Counted from the first letter of the stretch, positions 35,249 to 46,943 are shown. The stretch: 64,000 nucleotides of DNA from CAVRAZ01 sp963719135 (GCA_963719135.1 CAVRAZ010000011.1:62001-126000); one strand, 5' to 3'. The notes: generated by a model from the sequence alone, not told the origin. Numbers and translations are program-made.

Positions 35249-36313
35249 GCGCGCCACCCGATACGCCGGACTCCGGTCACCGCCGCGCTCAGCAGCACGG
35301 GTACCGCGTGCACCCACCAGAGCCCGGGCCAGGGCGCAAGCGTCCCCCTGGCCATGAAGTCATGGGCGACGCCGAGCAGCATGAAATAGACGGCGAAGAT
35401 CACCAGGCCCAGCGACAGCAGTCCCAGTCGCCCGCCGCCCGGCGCATCGCGGACCAGCCAGACCGCGCACACCGCCAGCACCAGCGCCGACAGCGGACGC
35501 GCGAGGCGGCTCTGCCATTCGGCCTGCGCTTCGGGCGCGGCCGAGCGGCGCAGCCGCGCGGTCGCCACCGCGTCCCACCGGAACGGCGCGTCCGCCGCGC
35601 CGGCCTGCAGGTCGATGGTGTAACGCGCGAAATCCAACTCCTCGAAATCCATCTGCCCCGGGCTTCCCTGATAGCGGTGACCCTGCTCGAAGCGCAGCGA
35701 CTGTTGACCGTCGGCGCCGGTTTCCAGCGTCGCGCGCGCCGCTGACAGCCAGGCCGACCGGCCGCGCTGTTGGAGCCGCGCGAATACGCCGTCGAGCGTC
35801 GCGCCGTCCGCGCCGGCGGTTTCCGCGAACAGCAGCAGTGCGCCGCCGCGCAGACTGATGAAACGCCCCGGCGCCCACAGGTTGGCGTCGTGCGCCGCAA
35901 GCGCCTCGGCCTTGACCCGGTAGCCGGCGTCGACCGTCGCCGGCACGACGAACAGGACCAGCAGACCGTTCAGAAACGCGATCAGCAGCACGCTGGTCGC
36001 CAGCGACCTGACGTAGTCCAGCGGACCGAACCCGCTCGCCGCGAGCGCCACCGATTCGAACGTCCTGGCGGCGGTTTTCAAGGGTCAGGAGCACCGCGGC
36101 GTACAGTGCGAGCGGCATGACGAACACGGCGAAGCCGACCGACTTCAGCGCGGTCAGTTTCAGGATCAGTCCGCCGGACAGCCGACCGCCGACCGCCTCG
36201 CCCAGATACAGCGAAAAGCGCGCGCTGAGCAATACCAGCCACAGCACCAGCACCAGCGCCGCCCAGGTGCGCAGTACGTCGCGATTCAGCGCGCCGGCAA
36301 TAATGCGCGACAT
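35245..36313 (-). pseudogene. lptF: LPS export permease LptF, interrupted by a +1 frameshift
   Basis: Partner of LptG in lipopolysaccharide export. Start ATG 36313 (MSRIIAGALNRDVLRTWAAL). The first frame runs to FVMPLALYAAVLLTLENRRQ, and the remainder, from ESVALAASGFGPLDYVRSLA to GVRRIGWRA and a stop, lies in the next frame. Spacing against the usual TLGRLYRDSEMVAL segment fits exactly one extra base at about 36061, where the sequence reads CAGGACGTTCGAA. Total length is 355 codons plus one base. LptF is essential in LPS-producing bacteria and lptG is intact, so this may be a sequence error rather than real loss. Confidence 0.88.
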
Positions 36314-36455
36314 GCGGCGGCGAAAGCATTGGGCGCGCCAGCCGTGTTCCAGTACACTAGCGCGCAACGGTTCGCGGCAGGAATCCCAGGGTCTAAGCGC
36401 ATGGGAGTACCATAGCCAGATTCCCGAACCACTGCAATTGAGCCAGGAGTCACAC

Positions 36456-37964
36456 ATGGATTTCACGGTCAAGACGGGCGACCCCGCGAAGCAGCGCACC
36501 GGTTGCCTGGTGGTCGGGTTGTTCGCCGCGCGCCAGTTGTCGGCCACCGGCCAGGCGCTCGACAAGGCCACCCACGGTCAACTGACGGAATTGCTCAAGC
36601 GCGGCGACATCGGCAGCCAGCGCGGCACCACCACCCTGATCCATGCGCCGCACGGCCGCGTGGAGGCGGAGCGCATCCTGGTCGTCGGTTGCGGCGACAG
36701 GAAGGATTTCGACAGCCGCGCGTTCGTGCAGGTCGCCGCGGCCGCCGCCCGCACACTGGATTCGAGCGCGGTGACCGACGCCATCAGTTATCTCACGGAA
36801 CTCGACGTCGAAGGTCACGGCATGGCGTGGAAAGCGGCCCGGCTGGTGATGGCGGGACACAGCGCCGTCTACCGGTTCGACGAACTGAAAAGCAGCGCCA
36901 AACCGCCCAAACACCCGCTGCGCAAACTGCACGTCGGCGTGACCGATGCGGCCGACCAGGACGCCGCGCGCGAGGGCATCGTGCAAGGCCGCGCGATCGC
37001 CCACGGCGTCGAACTGACGCGCCGACTCGGCAACCTGCCGGGCAACATCTGCACGCCCACCTATCTGGCCGAACAGGCGCGCGAGATCAGCAAACGCTCG
37101 ACCAAGATGAAGTGCGACGTGCTGGAGAAGCGCGACATGGAGAAACTCGGCATGGGTTCGCTGCTGTCGGTCGCGCGCGGCAGCCGGCAGCCGCCCAAGC
37201 TCATCGTGCTGCACTACAACGGCGGCACGAAGACGGACAAACCGGTGGCGCTGGTCGGCAAGGGCGTGACCTTCGACTCGGGCGGCATCTCGATCAAACC
37301 CGGCGCGGCCATGGACGAAATGAAGTTCGACATGTGCGGCGCCGCCAGCGTGCTGGGCACGCTGGCGGCCTGTCTCGAGTTGAAGCTGCCGCTGAACGTG
37401 GTCGGCTTGATTCCGGCCACGGAAAATCTGCCGGACGGCGACGCCAGCAAACCCGGCGACATCGTCACCAGCCTGTCCGGGCAGACCATCGAGATTCTCA
37501 ATACCGACGCCGAGGGCCGGCTGATCCTGTGCGACACGCTGAGCTATGCCGAGCGTTTCAAACCCGCGGTCGTGATCGACATCGCGACGCTGACCGGCGC
37601 CTGCATCGTTGCGCTGGGCCACCATGCCAGCGGCCTGCTCGCCAACGACCAGACGCTGGCCGACGAGCTGCTGGATGCGGGACGGACTGCCGTGGACCGC
37701 GCCTGGCAGTTGCCGCTGTGGGACGAGTACGACAAGCAGCTCGAAAGCAACTTCGCCGACATGGCCAACATCGGCGGCCGCGACGCCGGCACCATCACGG
37801 CCGCCTGTTTCCTCGGCCGGTTCACGCAGGACTACCGGTGGGCGCATCTGGACATCGCCGGCACCGCCTGGAATTCGGGCAAGGAAAAAGGCGCGACCGG
37901 CCGGCCCGTGCCGCTGCTCACGCAGTTTCTGCTGAACCGTGCGGCGCGCGGCGCGGCGGCGTGA
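36456..37964 (+). CDS. pepA: Leucyl aminopeptidase (M17)
   Basis: Cytosolic hexameric dizinc aminopeptidase; PepA can also bind DNA. ATG 36456 lies behind CCAGGAG and gives 502 residues. The active site has VGKGVTFDSGGISIKP, MKFDMCGAASVLG and the signature NTDAEGRLIL, with Lys, Asp and Glu ligands intact. C-terminal GATGRPVPLLTQFLLN is typical. It is divergent from lptF and followed at once by holC and valS, a conserved order. Confidence 0.96.
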   Translation: MDFTVKTGDPAKQRTGCLVVGLFAARQLSATGQALDKATHGQLTELLKRGDIGSQRGTTTLIHAPHGRVEAERILVVGCGDRKDFDSRAFVQVAAAAARTLDSSAVTDAISYLTELDVEGHGMAWKAARLVMAGHSAVYRFDELKSSAKPPKHPLRKLHVGVTDAADQDAAREGIVQGRAIAHGVELTRRLGNLPGNICTPTYLAEQAREISKRSTKMKCDVLEKRDMEKLGMGSLLSVARGSRQPPKLIVLHYNGGTKTDKPVALVGKGVTFDSGGISIKPGAAMDEMKFDMCGAASVLGTLAACLELKLPLNVVGLIPATENLPDGDASKPGDIVTSLSGQTIEILNTDAEGRLILCDTLSYAERFKPAVVIDIATLTGACIVALGHHASGLLANDQTLADELLDAGRTAVDRAWQLPLWDEYDKQLESNFADMANIGGRDAGTITAACFLGRFTQDYRWAHLDIAGTAWNSGKEKGATGRPVPLLTQFLLNRAARGAAA

Positions 37965-37971
37965 TCCGCCG

Positions 37972-38400
37972 GTGACGCGCGTGGACTTCTACCTGCTCGC
38001 CGACGGCGACGCCCAGGCGCGCGCGCGCTTCGCGTGCCGGCTGGCGGACAAGGCCTACCGGCTCGGCCACCGCGTATTCATTCATACCGAGTCGGCCGAG
38101 CAGACGCGCCAGCTCGACGACCTGTTGTGGACCTTCCAGCAGAACAGTTTCGTGCCGCATGCACCTTGCGATGGCGACCAGCCGGCGGCACCGGTGATGC
38201 TCGGCCATGCCGCTGACCCGCCGGTTGCCGCCGAAGTGCTCATCAATCTGGCACCCGACGTGCCGCTGTTCTTCAGCCGCTTCGAGCGTGTCGCCGAGCT
38301 GGTCGACGAGCAGCCGCAGGTCCGCGACCAGGCGCGGGCGCGCTACAGTTTTTACAAAGAGCGCGGCTATCCCCTGAGCACCCACGATATCAAGAACTGA
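37972..38400 (+). CDS. holC: DNA polymerase III subunit chi
   Basis: Clamp-loader accessory protein that links the replisome to single-strand-binding protein. GTG 37972 (VTRVDFYLLADGD) gives 142 residues and lies seven bases after the pepA stop codon. Conserved parts are ACRLADKAYRLGHRVFIHTE, LDDLLWTFQQNSFVPHA and FFSRFERVAELV. The pepA-holC-valS order supports the call. Confidence 0.94.
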   Translation: MTRVDFYLLADGDAQARARFACRLADKAYRLGHRVFIHTESAEQTRQLDDLLWTFQQNSFVPHAPCDGDQPAAPVMLGHAADPPVAAEVLINLAPDVPLFFSRFERVAELVDEQPQVRDQARARYSFYKERGYPLSTHDIKN

Positions 38401-38404
38401 ACGC

Positions 38405-38764
38405 ATGGCCGAGACGCCGTTACAGACCGATGCCGACGGCATTCCGATCCTCGACGATATCGTCGATCCCGAGGCGCCGGAGGAATGGCAGACCGTGACG
38501 GCCGAACTCGACATCCTCGACCACGCCGTTCTGGACCAACTGAGCGACGACCCGGCGATCAGTCAATTGCTGGACGACATCACGGCCGATCTGCAAGGCC
38601 TGGTGACCTGGAAGATCGAGGAATTCGTCAAACAGGAAATCCAGCAGGTCATTCATGAGGCCGCGCACCGCGCCGCCCCGCAGCTCGCCGAGAGCATCCG
38701 CGCCCAACTGCGCCAGGCCCTGCCCGCCCTGCTGGCCGAAGCCTTCAGCCGCCGCGGCGGCTAA
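38405..38764 (+). CDS. Conserved acidic helical protein, unknown
   Basis: A 119-residue protein, four bases after holC. The N-terminal half is acidic and extended (ADGIPILDDIVDPEAPEEWQ). The C-terminal half is helical and amphipathic (WKIEEFVKQEIQQVIHEAAH, AESIRAQLRQALPALLAEAF). No known domain is recognised. Genes of this kind occur between holC and valS in relatives, and its position suggests translation coupled to holC. Confidence 0.8.
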   Translation: MAETPLQTDADGIPILDDIVDPEAPEEWQTVTAELDILDHAVLDQLSDDPAISQLLDDITADLQGLVTWKIEEFVKQEIQQVIHEAAHRAAPQLAESIRAQLRQALPALLAEAFSRRGG

Positions 38765-38785
38765 GAAAAACCGGGGTCAGAACAG

Positions 38786-38926
38786 AATGGCACTTACTTA
38801 ACTCTGAATTCAGGGGTTTCGTCATTCCGGCGAAGGCCGGAATCCAGGAAAACTACCACTATTGCAGATTCTGGATCCCGGCCTTCGCCGGGATGACGGC
38901 AGTTCTGGGCTTAAGTAAGTGCCATT
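38786..38926. mobile_element. 141-bp MITE-like element, copy A
   Basis: Terminal inverted repeats AATGGCACTTACTTAA at the left and TTAAGTAAGTGCCATT at the right are perfect over 16 bases. The interior contains the inverted CGTCATTCCGGCGAAGGCCG unit. A second copy at 61297-61437 has the same length and differs at two positions only. Copy A is flanked by GGGGTCAGAACA on the left and CGGGTCAGAACA on the right, in direct orientation. It has no coding capacity, so movement would need a transposase in trans. Confidence 0.85.
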
Positions 38927-39034
38927 CGGGTCAGAACACAGTTTTTCCCTAATATTCGCTGCGAACACGCCGGGAGGGAGGATGAGCCGCATTCATGTTT
39001 GGTGAATATTAGAGAAAACTGTGTTCTGACCCCG
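38927..39034. repeat. 108-bp inverted-repeat element adjoining the MITE
   Basis: The left arm CGGGTCAGAACACAGTTTTT (then CCCTAATATTCG) and the right arm ending AAACTGTGTTCTGACCCCGG are inverted copies over about 30 bases with few mismatches. They enclose about 45 bp. It forms a long hairpin between the holC operon and valS. The GGTCAGAACA end also appears at 38774, left of the MITE. Confidence 0.7.
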
Positions 39035-39080
39035 GTTTTTCCAGGTCTTTTCCAGCCCGATTGGGATCCCGCCCGCGCGC

Positions 39081-39110
39081 TTATCGCCACTCCGATTATG
39101 CCAGTATAAT
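39081..39110 (+). promoter_or_regulatory. Candidate valS promoter
   Basis: TTATCG (39081-39086) and TATAAT (39105-39110) with an 18-bp spacer, 56 bp before the valS ATG. Confidence 0.45.
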
Positions 39111-39166
39111 CGCCGCTTTGCTCTTTCCTCCGTACAACCGCCCGCCGGGCACCCGACACGAGCGCC

Positions 39167-41983
<2,817 letters not shown>

Positions 41984-42153
41984 AGGGCTTGTTTAGCCAC
42001 GAAGGACGCGACGGAAAAAAATTTCTTGGTTAACGGCCGCGGCTAGGAATACGACACGTCAGGCCGCACGAGTCAGCGGGTGGCTCGAATCCAGAGACGT
42101 TTCCACGACGCTGGAGCGATGGCAACACCAAAGACCGACAACAACCCACATCC

Positions 42154-42828
42154 CTAACAGCGTGAGGGGATCAGACATCTTGGGCTTGCCAGGACGTTCA
42201 CCGTAAATGACCCCGAATTGTTATACCAGCCAAACCCATCCATCGTACCAAGGTAAAGACGGGTTGCTCCGGTCGGGACAATGAATTGCTGCATCTCGCC
42301 GGATCCATTGAGGCCGTCTCCGATGAAGAATGGTTGCTTTAATTCAGGCGCTAAGGAGGAAAAATTAATTCCCATAACCTCAAAATTGAGGGCGGCAGGT
42401 GCAGCAGAAAGATCCGGCTGTTCATCGCTCAGGAAGATCCCCATTAGAGAATTGATTGGAGCCCTGACATCCGATATTCCATTCAAGTCCCCGGGACTAT
42501 GCGAATAGAACGCCCCGCCGTCTGGATCATTACATGTTGGTGGGCAACCCCCGGTGTGGAGTACGCCGCCGGTTGCCCTGAACGCCAGTGCATCCCCTGG
42601 CGATATTCCGATCCCTGTTACAAGCGCGGGAGAATGTGTGGGCGCAACGTCGCCGGTGCTGGCAGTCGAGCCGTCCGGCATCCCCGCCAACCAGATATCA
42701 GATGTACCTGGAACGACAACCTGAATTGCGCCGGCCGCATTGGAGTTCATGAGCATCAATGCGGCCAACGCGTAGCTGAAGTAATCAAGTTTGTGCAAGT
42801 ATGTTCGCACGCTATCTGGCTTGTCCAT
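42154..42828 (-). CDS. Secreted beta-rich protein, lectin-like pattern
   Basis: A 224-residue exported protein with a signal peptide around residues 13-34 (YFSYALAALMLMNSNAAGA). The mature part resembles PA-IL-like beta-sandwich proteins often paired with PEP-CTERM tails (VVPGTSDIWLAGMPDGSTAS, ATRLYLGTMDGFGWYNNSGS, FTVNV). Here the C-terminus is short (SPRCLIPSRC) with no sorting signal. Codon use is more AT-rich than in flanking genes, suggesting acquisition. It lies downstream of valS on the opposite strand. Confidence 0.6.
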   Translation of the reverse strand: MDKPDSVRTYLHKLDYFSYALAALMLMNSNAAGAIQVVVPGTSDIWLAGMPDGSTASTGDVAPTHSPALVTGIGISPGDALAFRATGGVLHTGGCPPTCNDPDGGAFYSHSPGDLNGISDVRAPINSLMGIFLSDEQPDLSAAPAALNFEVMGINFSSLAPELKQPFFIGDGLNGSGEMQQFIVPTGATRLYLGTMDGFGWYNNSGSFTVNVLASPRCLIPSRC

Positions 42829-43116
42829 TCTGGCACCTCCTGTTTGAGAGTTGTCTTATTCATCGCCACCCCGGCGTCACCCCTCTTCGACTGGCAGCCG
42901 TGTTTAGAGTCCGCTGGCTGCTGTAGCCGACTTCTCGGCCGGTTGTCTTGCACAGGCGGTGGACGCCAGACCGCCCAAGGCTTTCGTCGGTGGCCCCTCA
43001 TTATACTCACAGCACCAGGCTTCGACGACGGCCTGCACGCCGAGTGGGGCGCAAAAGACCGCGTGGTCGTGCGCTAATCGGGGTTAATCGAAAACGTCAT
43101 ATCCACCCCTTGGCGG

Positions 43117-43844
43117 TTGCGAAGCCCGGATTTGCGAGGCGAATGGCGTGATCTAACTACCAGCACCTATGATGCGATCGGCAGACTCGGCATTGGCTTC
43201 TTTTCCATCTTCACGCTGGGTGAGCGAGTGAGCGCTTACGGATTACTCGCAGGCAGCTCCAGGACTCACCGGAATTGTGTTTGCGAAACCGCAGGACGAT
43301 CTGGCCACAACATCCGCCGTACCCGATACATCGATCGACGCAGTGCGTCGGTGGGCAGAGTCACAAAAACGGCTAATGCTCGACCACGGACCTATCCGTG
43401 CAGATGATAGCGGACTCCTTGCCCGATTCGGTGCTGTGCACGAAGGCCTGACGCTCGGACAGTTCGGAGGTGAATCAATAATCTATGATGAATTTATCGA
43501 TTCCGCGAAAATCGCTCACCAAGTTGTTATCCATAGTGGCGACGTGGTACATGATCGTGATGATGACGTAACTCGATGCCAATTCGAGGATGAATTCGTA
43601 CCTGACAGTTCTGCTAGAACTCCCAGGTATTGGTGCAGTTCAATGGATGTCCAGCAACGACAACCCCTCTGGCCTCAACTACGGACTTTGGAATATCAGC
43701 GCTGTTGTCGAACATGCGTCAGCGACAGCATGCGCAAAGGTAGAGTGGCGTGAAGACTATGTGTGCGTCGGGACTGCTGATGGCACTGAGATCTTCCGCG
43801 GCCGCGACATTGCAATGCCTGTTCCGGGAGCTGGGGATGAATAG
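43117..43844 (+). pseudogene. Remnant of an Hsp90-like (GHKL) ATPase gene, several frameshifts
   Basis: Frame 43117 onward reads SPDLRGEWRDLTTSTYDAIG then RLGIGFFSIFTLGERV, a clear GHKL/Hsp90-type ATP-lid motif (G-x-G-I-G-F-F-S-x-F). That frame soon ends. A second frame from about 43260 (GIVFAKPQDDLATTSAVPDT, RFGAVHEGLTLGQFGG) and a third from 43590 (GLNYGLWNISAVVEHASATA to GTEIFRGRDIA and a stop at 43844) carry on in the same direction. I infer one decayed gene that has lost its N-terminal nucleotide-binding part. Linking the second and third frames to the first is less certain than the ATPase motif. Confidence 0.5.
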
Positions 43845-44004
43845 AGCACAATACCCGGATTTCCGCGAGCGCAGGTGGAAACACGACCAATCCGACATCG
43901 GACGTCGCAGCTTCGGCCATTCTAATTGGACGCCGAACCTTGGGTTGTGACTGACTCGAAACCGGGATGTAATTGTTTCGACACTGGAGCCACCCATATG
44001 CAGA

Positions 44005-44316
44005 CTAAGCCGCCAACTCCCGCAGCACCTCCGGATGCCGCAGCGCAATCAACAACAGCGCCTTGGCCGGCCCGCTGGGCTCCCGCCGCCCCTGCTCCCA
44101 CTCCTGAAGCGTACGCACCGACACACCCAGCAGCGCCGCGAACTGCGCCTGCGTCAGACCCGTCTTCGCCCGCGCCGCCGCCGCGGCGGGAATGTCAACC
44201 TGATGCGCCCGCGCTGGGCGCCCGCGCTTCATATCACGAACGGCCTGCAGAAGTTCCTCGCCGATGTCGCGTGCCGCATCGCGCTTGTCGAGTCGCCTGT
44301 TCGTCAGTCTAGCCAT
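44005..44316 (-). CDS. higA: HigA-type antitoxin (XRE-family helix-turn-helix)
   Basis: A 103-residue DNA-binding antitoxin starting at 44316 (MARLTNRRLDKRDAARDIGE). The C-terminal HTH is TGLTQAQFAALLGVSVRTLQ followed by EWEQGRREPSGPAKALLLIA, the classical HigA/XRE pattern. It overlaps the end of the toxin gene by eight bases, in the toxin-first order of higBA. It should neutralise the toxin and repress the operon. Confidence 0.9.
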   Translation of the reverse strand: MARLTNRRLDKRDAARDIGEELLQAVRDMKRGRPARAHQVDIPAAAAARAKTGLTQAQFAALLGVSVRTLQEWEQGRREPSGPAKALLLIALRHPEVLRELAA

Positions 44317-44624
44317 GGTCGAGTTCGTCGCGTATGGCGCGAAGGATATGCGCTGGGATGTTGTCCCTGGCGCTCTTGCCATAGATCAGCAGCAGCCAGA
44401 TCTTTCCTTCGCCCAATTGATTAAAATAGATCACTCTGACGCCGCCCCGCTTCCCGGTGCCGCGACGCGTCCAGCGTACCTTTCGGCAACCCCCCGGATC
44501 CTGGGATGACATCACCCGCCTGAGGGTTCATCGCGATCCAGGCGACAAATTCCCCAAGCTCCGCCTCTGTCCAATAGCCGGCGCAATAGCGGCTGAACAA
44601 TTCCGTTTCGGCCAGGGTCCACAT
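44309..44624 (-). pseudogene. higB: HigB/RelE-type toxin broken in a G6 tract
   Basis: mRNA-interferase-type toxin. ATG 44624 gives LAETELFSRYCAGYWTEAEL and AMNPQAGDVIPGSGG. The rest (CRKVRWTRRGTGKRGGVRVI, YFNQLGEGKIWLLLIYGKSA, ARDNIPAHILRAIRDEL) is in the next frame. The break is at a run of six G on the coding strand (C run at 44490-44495); five G would restore RelE-family sequence GSGGCRKVRW. It may be an inactivated toxin, a phase-variable tract or a homopolymer error. It is immediately upstream of higA. Confidence 0.82.
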
Positions 44625-45013
44625 CGGGCGATACTACGTCATTGACGTAGGCATTGTCCAGTCTCGCCACGTCGAGGGAGAAGCAAACGATGAGCTTCGA
44701 CGACGTTGTCTGCGTACGGTTTATCGTCAGGGTATGGATTCCGGCCTTCGCCGGAATGACGTAACCGGATTAGTGGCAGTCACGCCGAATCCGACCACAT
44801 CCCCGATCAACGTTTGGTTCCGCCCGGAACCGACGCCCGCCCGGTCTCCGGATTGCCGCATCACGCGCCCGATCGTCGTGAGTTTGACAGACGTTTGCGC
44901 GAGTTAGCGCGCCTTTGCGGTCAAGGATGTTTCTTAGTGCACTTCGTGTGCTTTGTGGTTAAGAAGTTCTAACCTTCGCGTCCTGCGCGGTTAAACAACA
45001 AGTGAGGCCAACC
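44625..45013. repeat. Repeat-containing gap between higBA and the DUF2970 gene
   Basis: No gene. It holds a single half-unit TGGATTCCGGCCTTCGCCGG (44735-44761) of the dispersed palindrome family. It also holds an inward pair of the CTTCGTGTGCTTTGTGGTTA and CCTTCGCGTCCTGCGCGGTT units (44935-44995). Confidence 0.6.
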
Positions 45014-45235
45014 TCACGACGTTGCCGTCATACTCACCGCAAACTTGACCAGCCCCCACACCGTCAGAATGAACACCAGCGTCGCGATCAAACCGACGAC
45101 GATGTAGGTGACGACGCTGCCTTGGGCGAAATCCTCCTTGTGCTTGCCGCTGCTCTGCACGCCGAACATCGACGCGCCCACGCTGCGAATCACGCTGAAC
45201 AGCGACTGACGGGGTTTCGGTTTGGAGTCCTGCAT
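45014..45235 (-). CDS. DUF2970-family single-pass membrane protein
   Basis: A 73-residue protein with the family pattern SLFSVIRSVGASMFGVQSSG, KHKEDFAQGS, then one transmembrane helix VVTYIVVGLIATLVFILTVW. Function unknown. It is separated from the upstream gene on the same strand by a strong terminator, so it has its own promoter. Confidence 0.9.
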   Translation of the reverse strand: MQDSKPKPRQSLFSVIRSVGASMFGVQSSGKHKEDFAQGSVVTYIVVGLIATLVFILTVWGLVKFAVSMTATS

Positions 45236-45260
45236 GCGATCACCTGAATTGGATTGGAAA

Positions 45261-45288
45261 AAAAGCCCGCGATCGCTCGCGGGCTTTT
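45261..45288 (-). terminator. Rho-independent terminator
   Basis: AAAAGCCCGCGA-TCGC-TCGCGGGCTTTT: a 12-base perfect stem flanked by A and T runs. It lies just after the stop of the repetitive protein gene (leftward) and could act in both directions. Confidence 0.85.
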
Positions 45289-45310
45289 CGGGTGGGGCAG
45301 CGCCGACCGC

Positions 45311-46729
45311 CTAGGGCGCGGCGACGCCCAGTTTTTCCAGCGTCGCCATCGTCAGGCCGCCGGTCGGCAGATCGTTTTTCTGCTGGTACTGATCGACCGC
45401 AACCAGGGTCTGACGGCCGACCACACCGTCCACCGGACCCGGATCATAGCCGGCTTTCCTCAGGGCGCCCTGGATCTGCAGAATCAGATCCTTGGTCATG
45501 TTGGTTTCACAGAGCACGCGCCGCCATTCCAGCTTGGCGTCGGAAACTTTCGCACGCTTGGTGAGCGTCTCTTTCTCGGCCGGCACCTTGATGCGTTTTT
45601 CCTGGGGCGGCGACACCAGTTTGCGCACTTTCTGCGTCTGGTAGACGGCCGGAATCTCGATCTTCTTCACCGTGGCCGGGGTCTTGATCACGTCCTTCTT
45701 GAGCACTTTGAACTTGGCAGGCACTTCCACACGACACAGTGTGCGGGCCGTGGGCTTGCCGTCGCCGGTTCCGCCGTCGAGCACCCAGCTCGTCTTGGCG
45801 TCGGACACTTTCACGCGCTTGGTGACGGTATCGTACTCGGCGGGGATCTCGCTTTCCTGCTGAGTCGCCGGCGCAACGAGCTTGCGCACTTTCTGCACGG
45901 TGTACTGCGCGGGAATCTCCACCTTCTTGGTCGCCGCCGGCGTTTTCAGCACACGTTTGGTGACCTCCGTGTACTGCGCCGGCACTTGGACCAGACACAT
46001 GATCTCGCCGGTGCCGTTGTCCAGACGCTCGACCGGGCCGTGCCCCGATTTCCAGGTGGTGTACGCGGCGCGCTGGACCACCTTCTCGGTAACCGTTTCA
46101 TATTCCGCCGGCACTTCGACCAGTTTCGAGGACGCCTCGCTGACCAGCACCTTTTCTTCGACCGTCTCGTATTTCGCCGGGACGATTTCGTACTTCTTCG
46201 ACGCTTCCTTGATCAGCACTTTCTGCTCTTCGTCCTTGTACTGCGCCTCGTCGTAGAATTCATTGAAGCACTGACCGGCGGACGCGGTTTCTGGCAGGCC
46301 CAGCGCACGGGCGCCGGCCACCAGACTGGTGTCCGCGGCCTTGGCCTTGTCGTCGGTGCCGGTGCGCCAGACCAGACGCGCCGGTTCGGTTTCGATGCGT
46401 TCTTCCTGGGTTTCGTAGACGGCCGGAATCGGCACGATATTCTCGCCGCCCTGCTTCACCAGTACCTTTTCCTCGACCATTTCATAGCGCGCGGGAATGA
46501 TTTCGATCTGTTCGTAGGCGTCGCGTTTCACGACCTCCTGTGTCTCGTTCTTGTACTCGGCGGGAATCATCACTTTCGCGTAGCACTCGCCGGGTTTGGC
46601 GTTCGGCAGCGCCTGGCTTGCATTGACACTGGCCAGATCCCCCCCTGTTTCTTCGGCAAATCCTGAGCTGGCGACCAAAGCGAAAGACGATACGATGGTG
46701 CAGGACAGCAGAGTAGCAGTTATCTTCAT
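45311..46729 (-). CDS. Exported repetitive protein with C-terminal peptidoglycan-binding domain
   Basis: A 472-residue secreted protein with start ATG 46729 (MKITATLLSCTIVSSFALVA) and a signal peptide to about residue 25. The body is a tandem series of about ten degenerate units of the form (V/I)PA-x-Y-x-T-V-x-(E/K)-K-V-x-V, such as VPAEYETVTEKV, VPAQYTEVTKRV and IPAVYQTQKVRKL. These alternate with Cys-containing segments (GECYAKV, GQCFNEF, IMCLVQV, TLCRVEV). The C-terminal ~65 residues are a PG_binding_1 domain (LILQIQGALRKAGYDPGPVD, GVVGRQTLVAVDQYQ). Probably a periplasmic cell-wall-anchored fibre; no enzyme domain is seen. Confidence 0.8.
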   Translation of the reverse strand: MKITATLLSCTIVSSFALVASSGFAEETGGDLASVNASQALPNAKPGECYAKVMIPAEYKNETQEVVKRDAYEQIEIIPARYEMVEEKVLVKQGGENIVPIPAVYETQEERIETEPARLVWRTGTDDKAKAADTSLVAGARALGLPETASAGQCFNEFYDEAQYKDEEQKVLIKEASKKYEIVPAKYETVEEKVLVSEASSKLVEVPAEYETVTEKVVQRAAYTTWKSGHGPVERLDNGTGEIMCLVQVPAQYTEVTKRVLKTPAATKKVEIPAQYTVQKVRKLVAPATQQESEIPAEYDTVTKRVKVSDAKTSWVLDGGTGDGKPTARTLCRVEVPAKFKVLKKDVIKTPATVKKIEIPAVYQTQKVRKLVSPPQEKRIKVPAEKETLTKRAKVSDAKLEWRRVLCETNMTKDLILQIQGALRKAGYDPGPVDGVVGRQTLVAVDQYQQKNDLPTGGLTMATLEKLGVAAP

Positions 46730-46943
46730 AGGTGGTTTTCCCTTGGCATCCTCAAATATAAGTGCCCGGTTCAGGCTCAAGGGGGGAACTATAGCCCAGC
46801 CGTTCCACCCTGACAAATCAGGCGGCGCGCGGGTGCACTATGGCAAAATGGCAGCGTCGCCGCCGCTCGGGGCCCGATGCCCCGCGGCGCCAATCCACCG
46901 GCGCCCGCCGTCGTTGTCCCCGACAAACCCTTCGGTCTTCAAT

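Noticed and set aside
36117..36455. Long N-terminal extension of pepA
   Set aside because: It overlaps the start of the divergent lptF gene, whereas ATG 36456 has a good ribosome-binding site and matches the family start.
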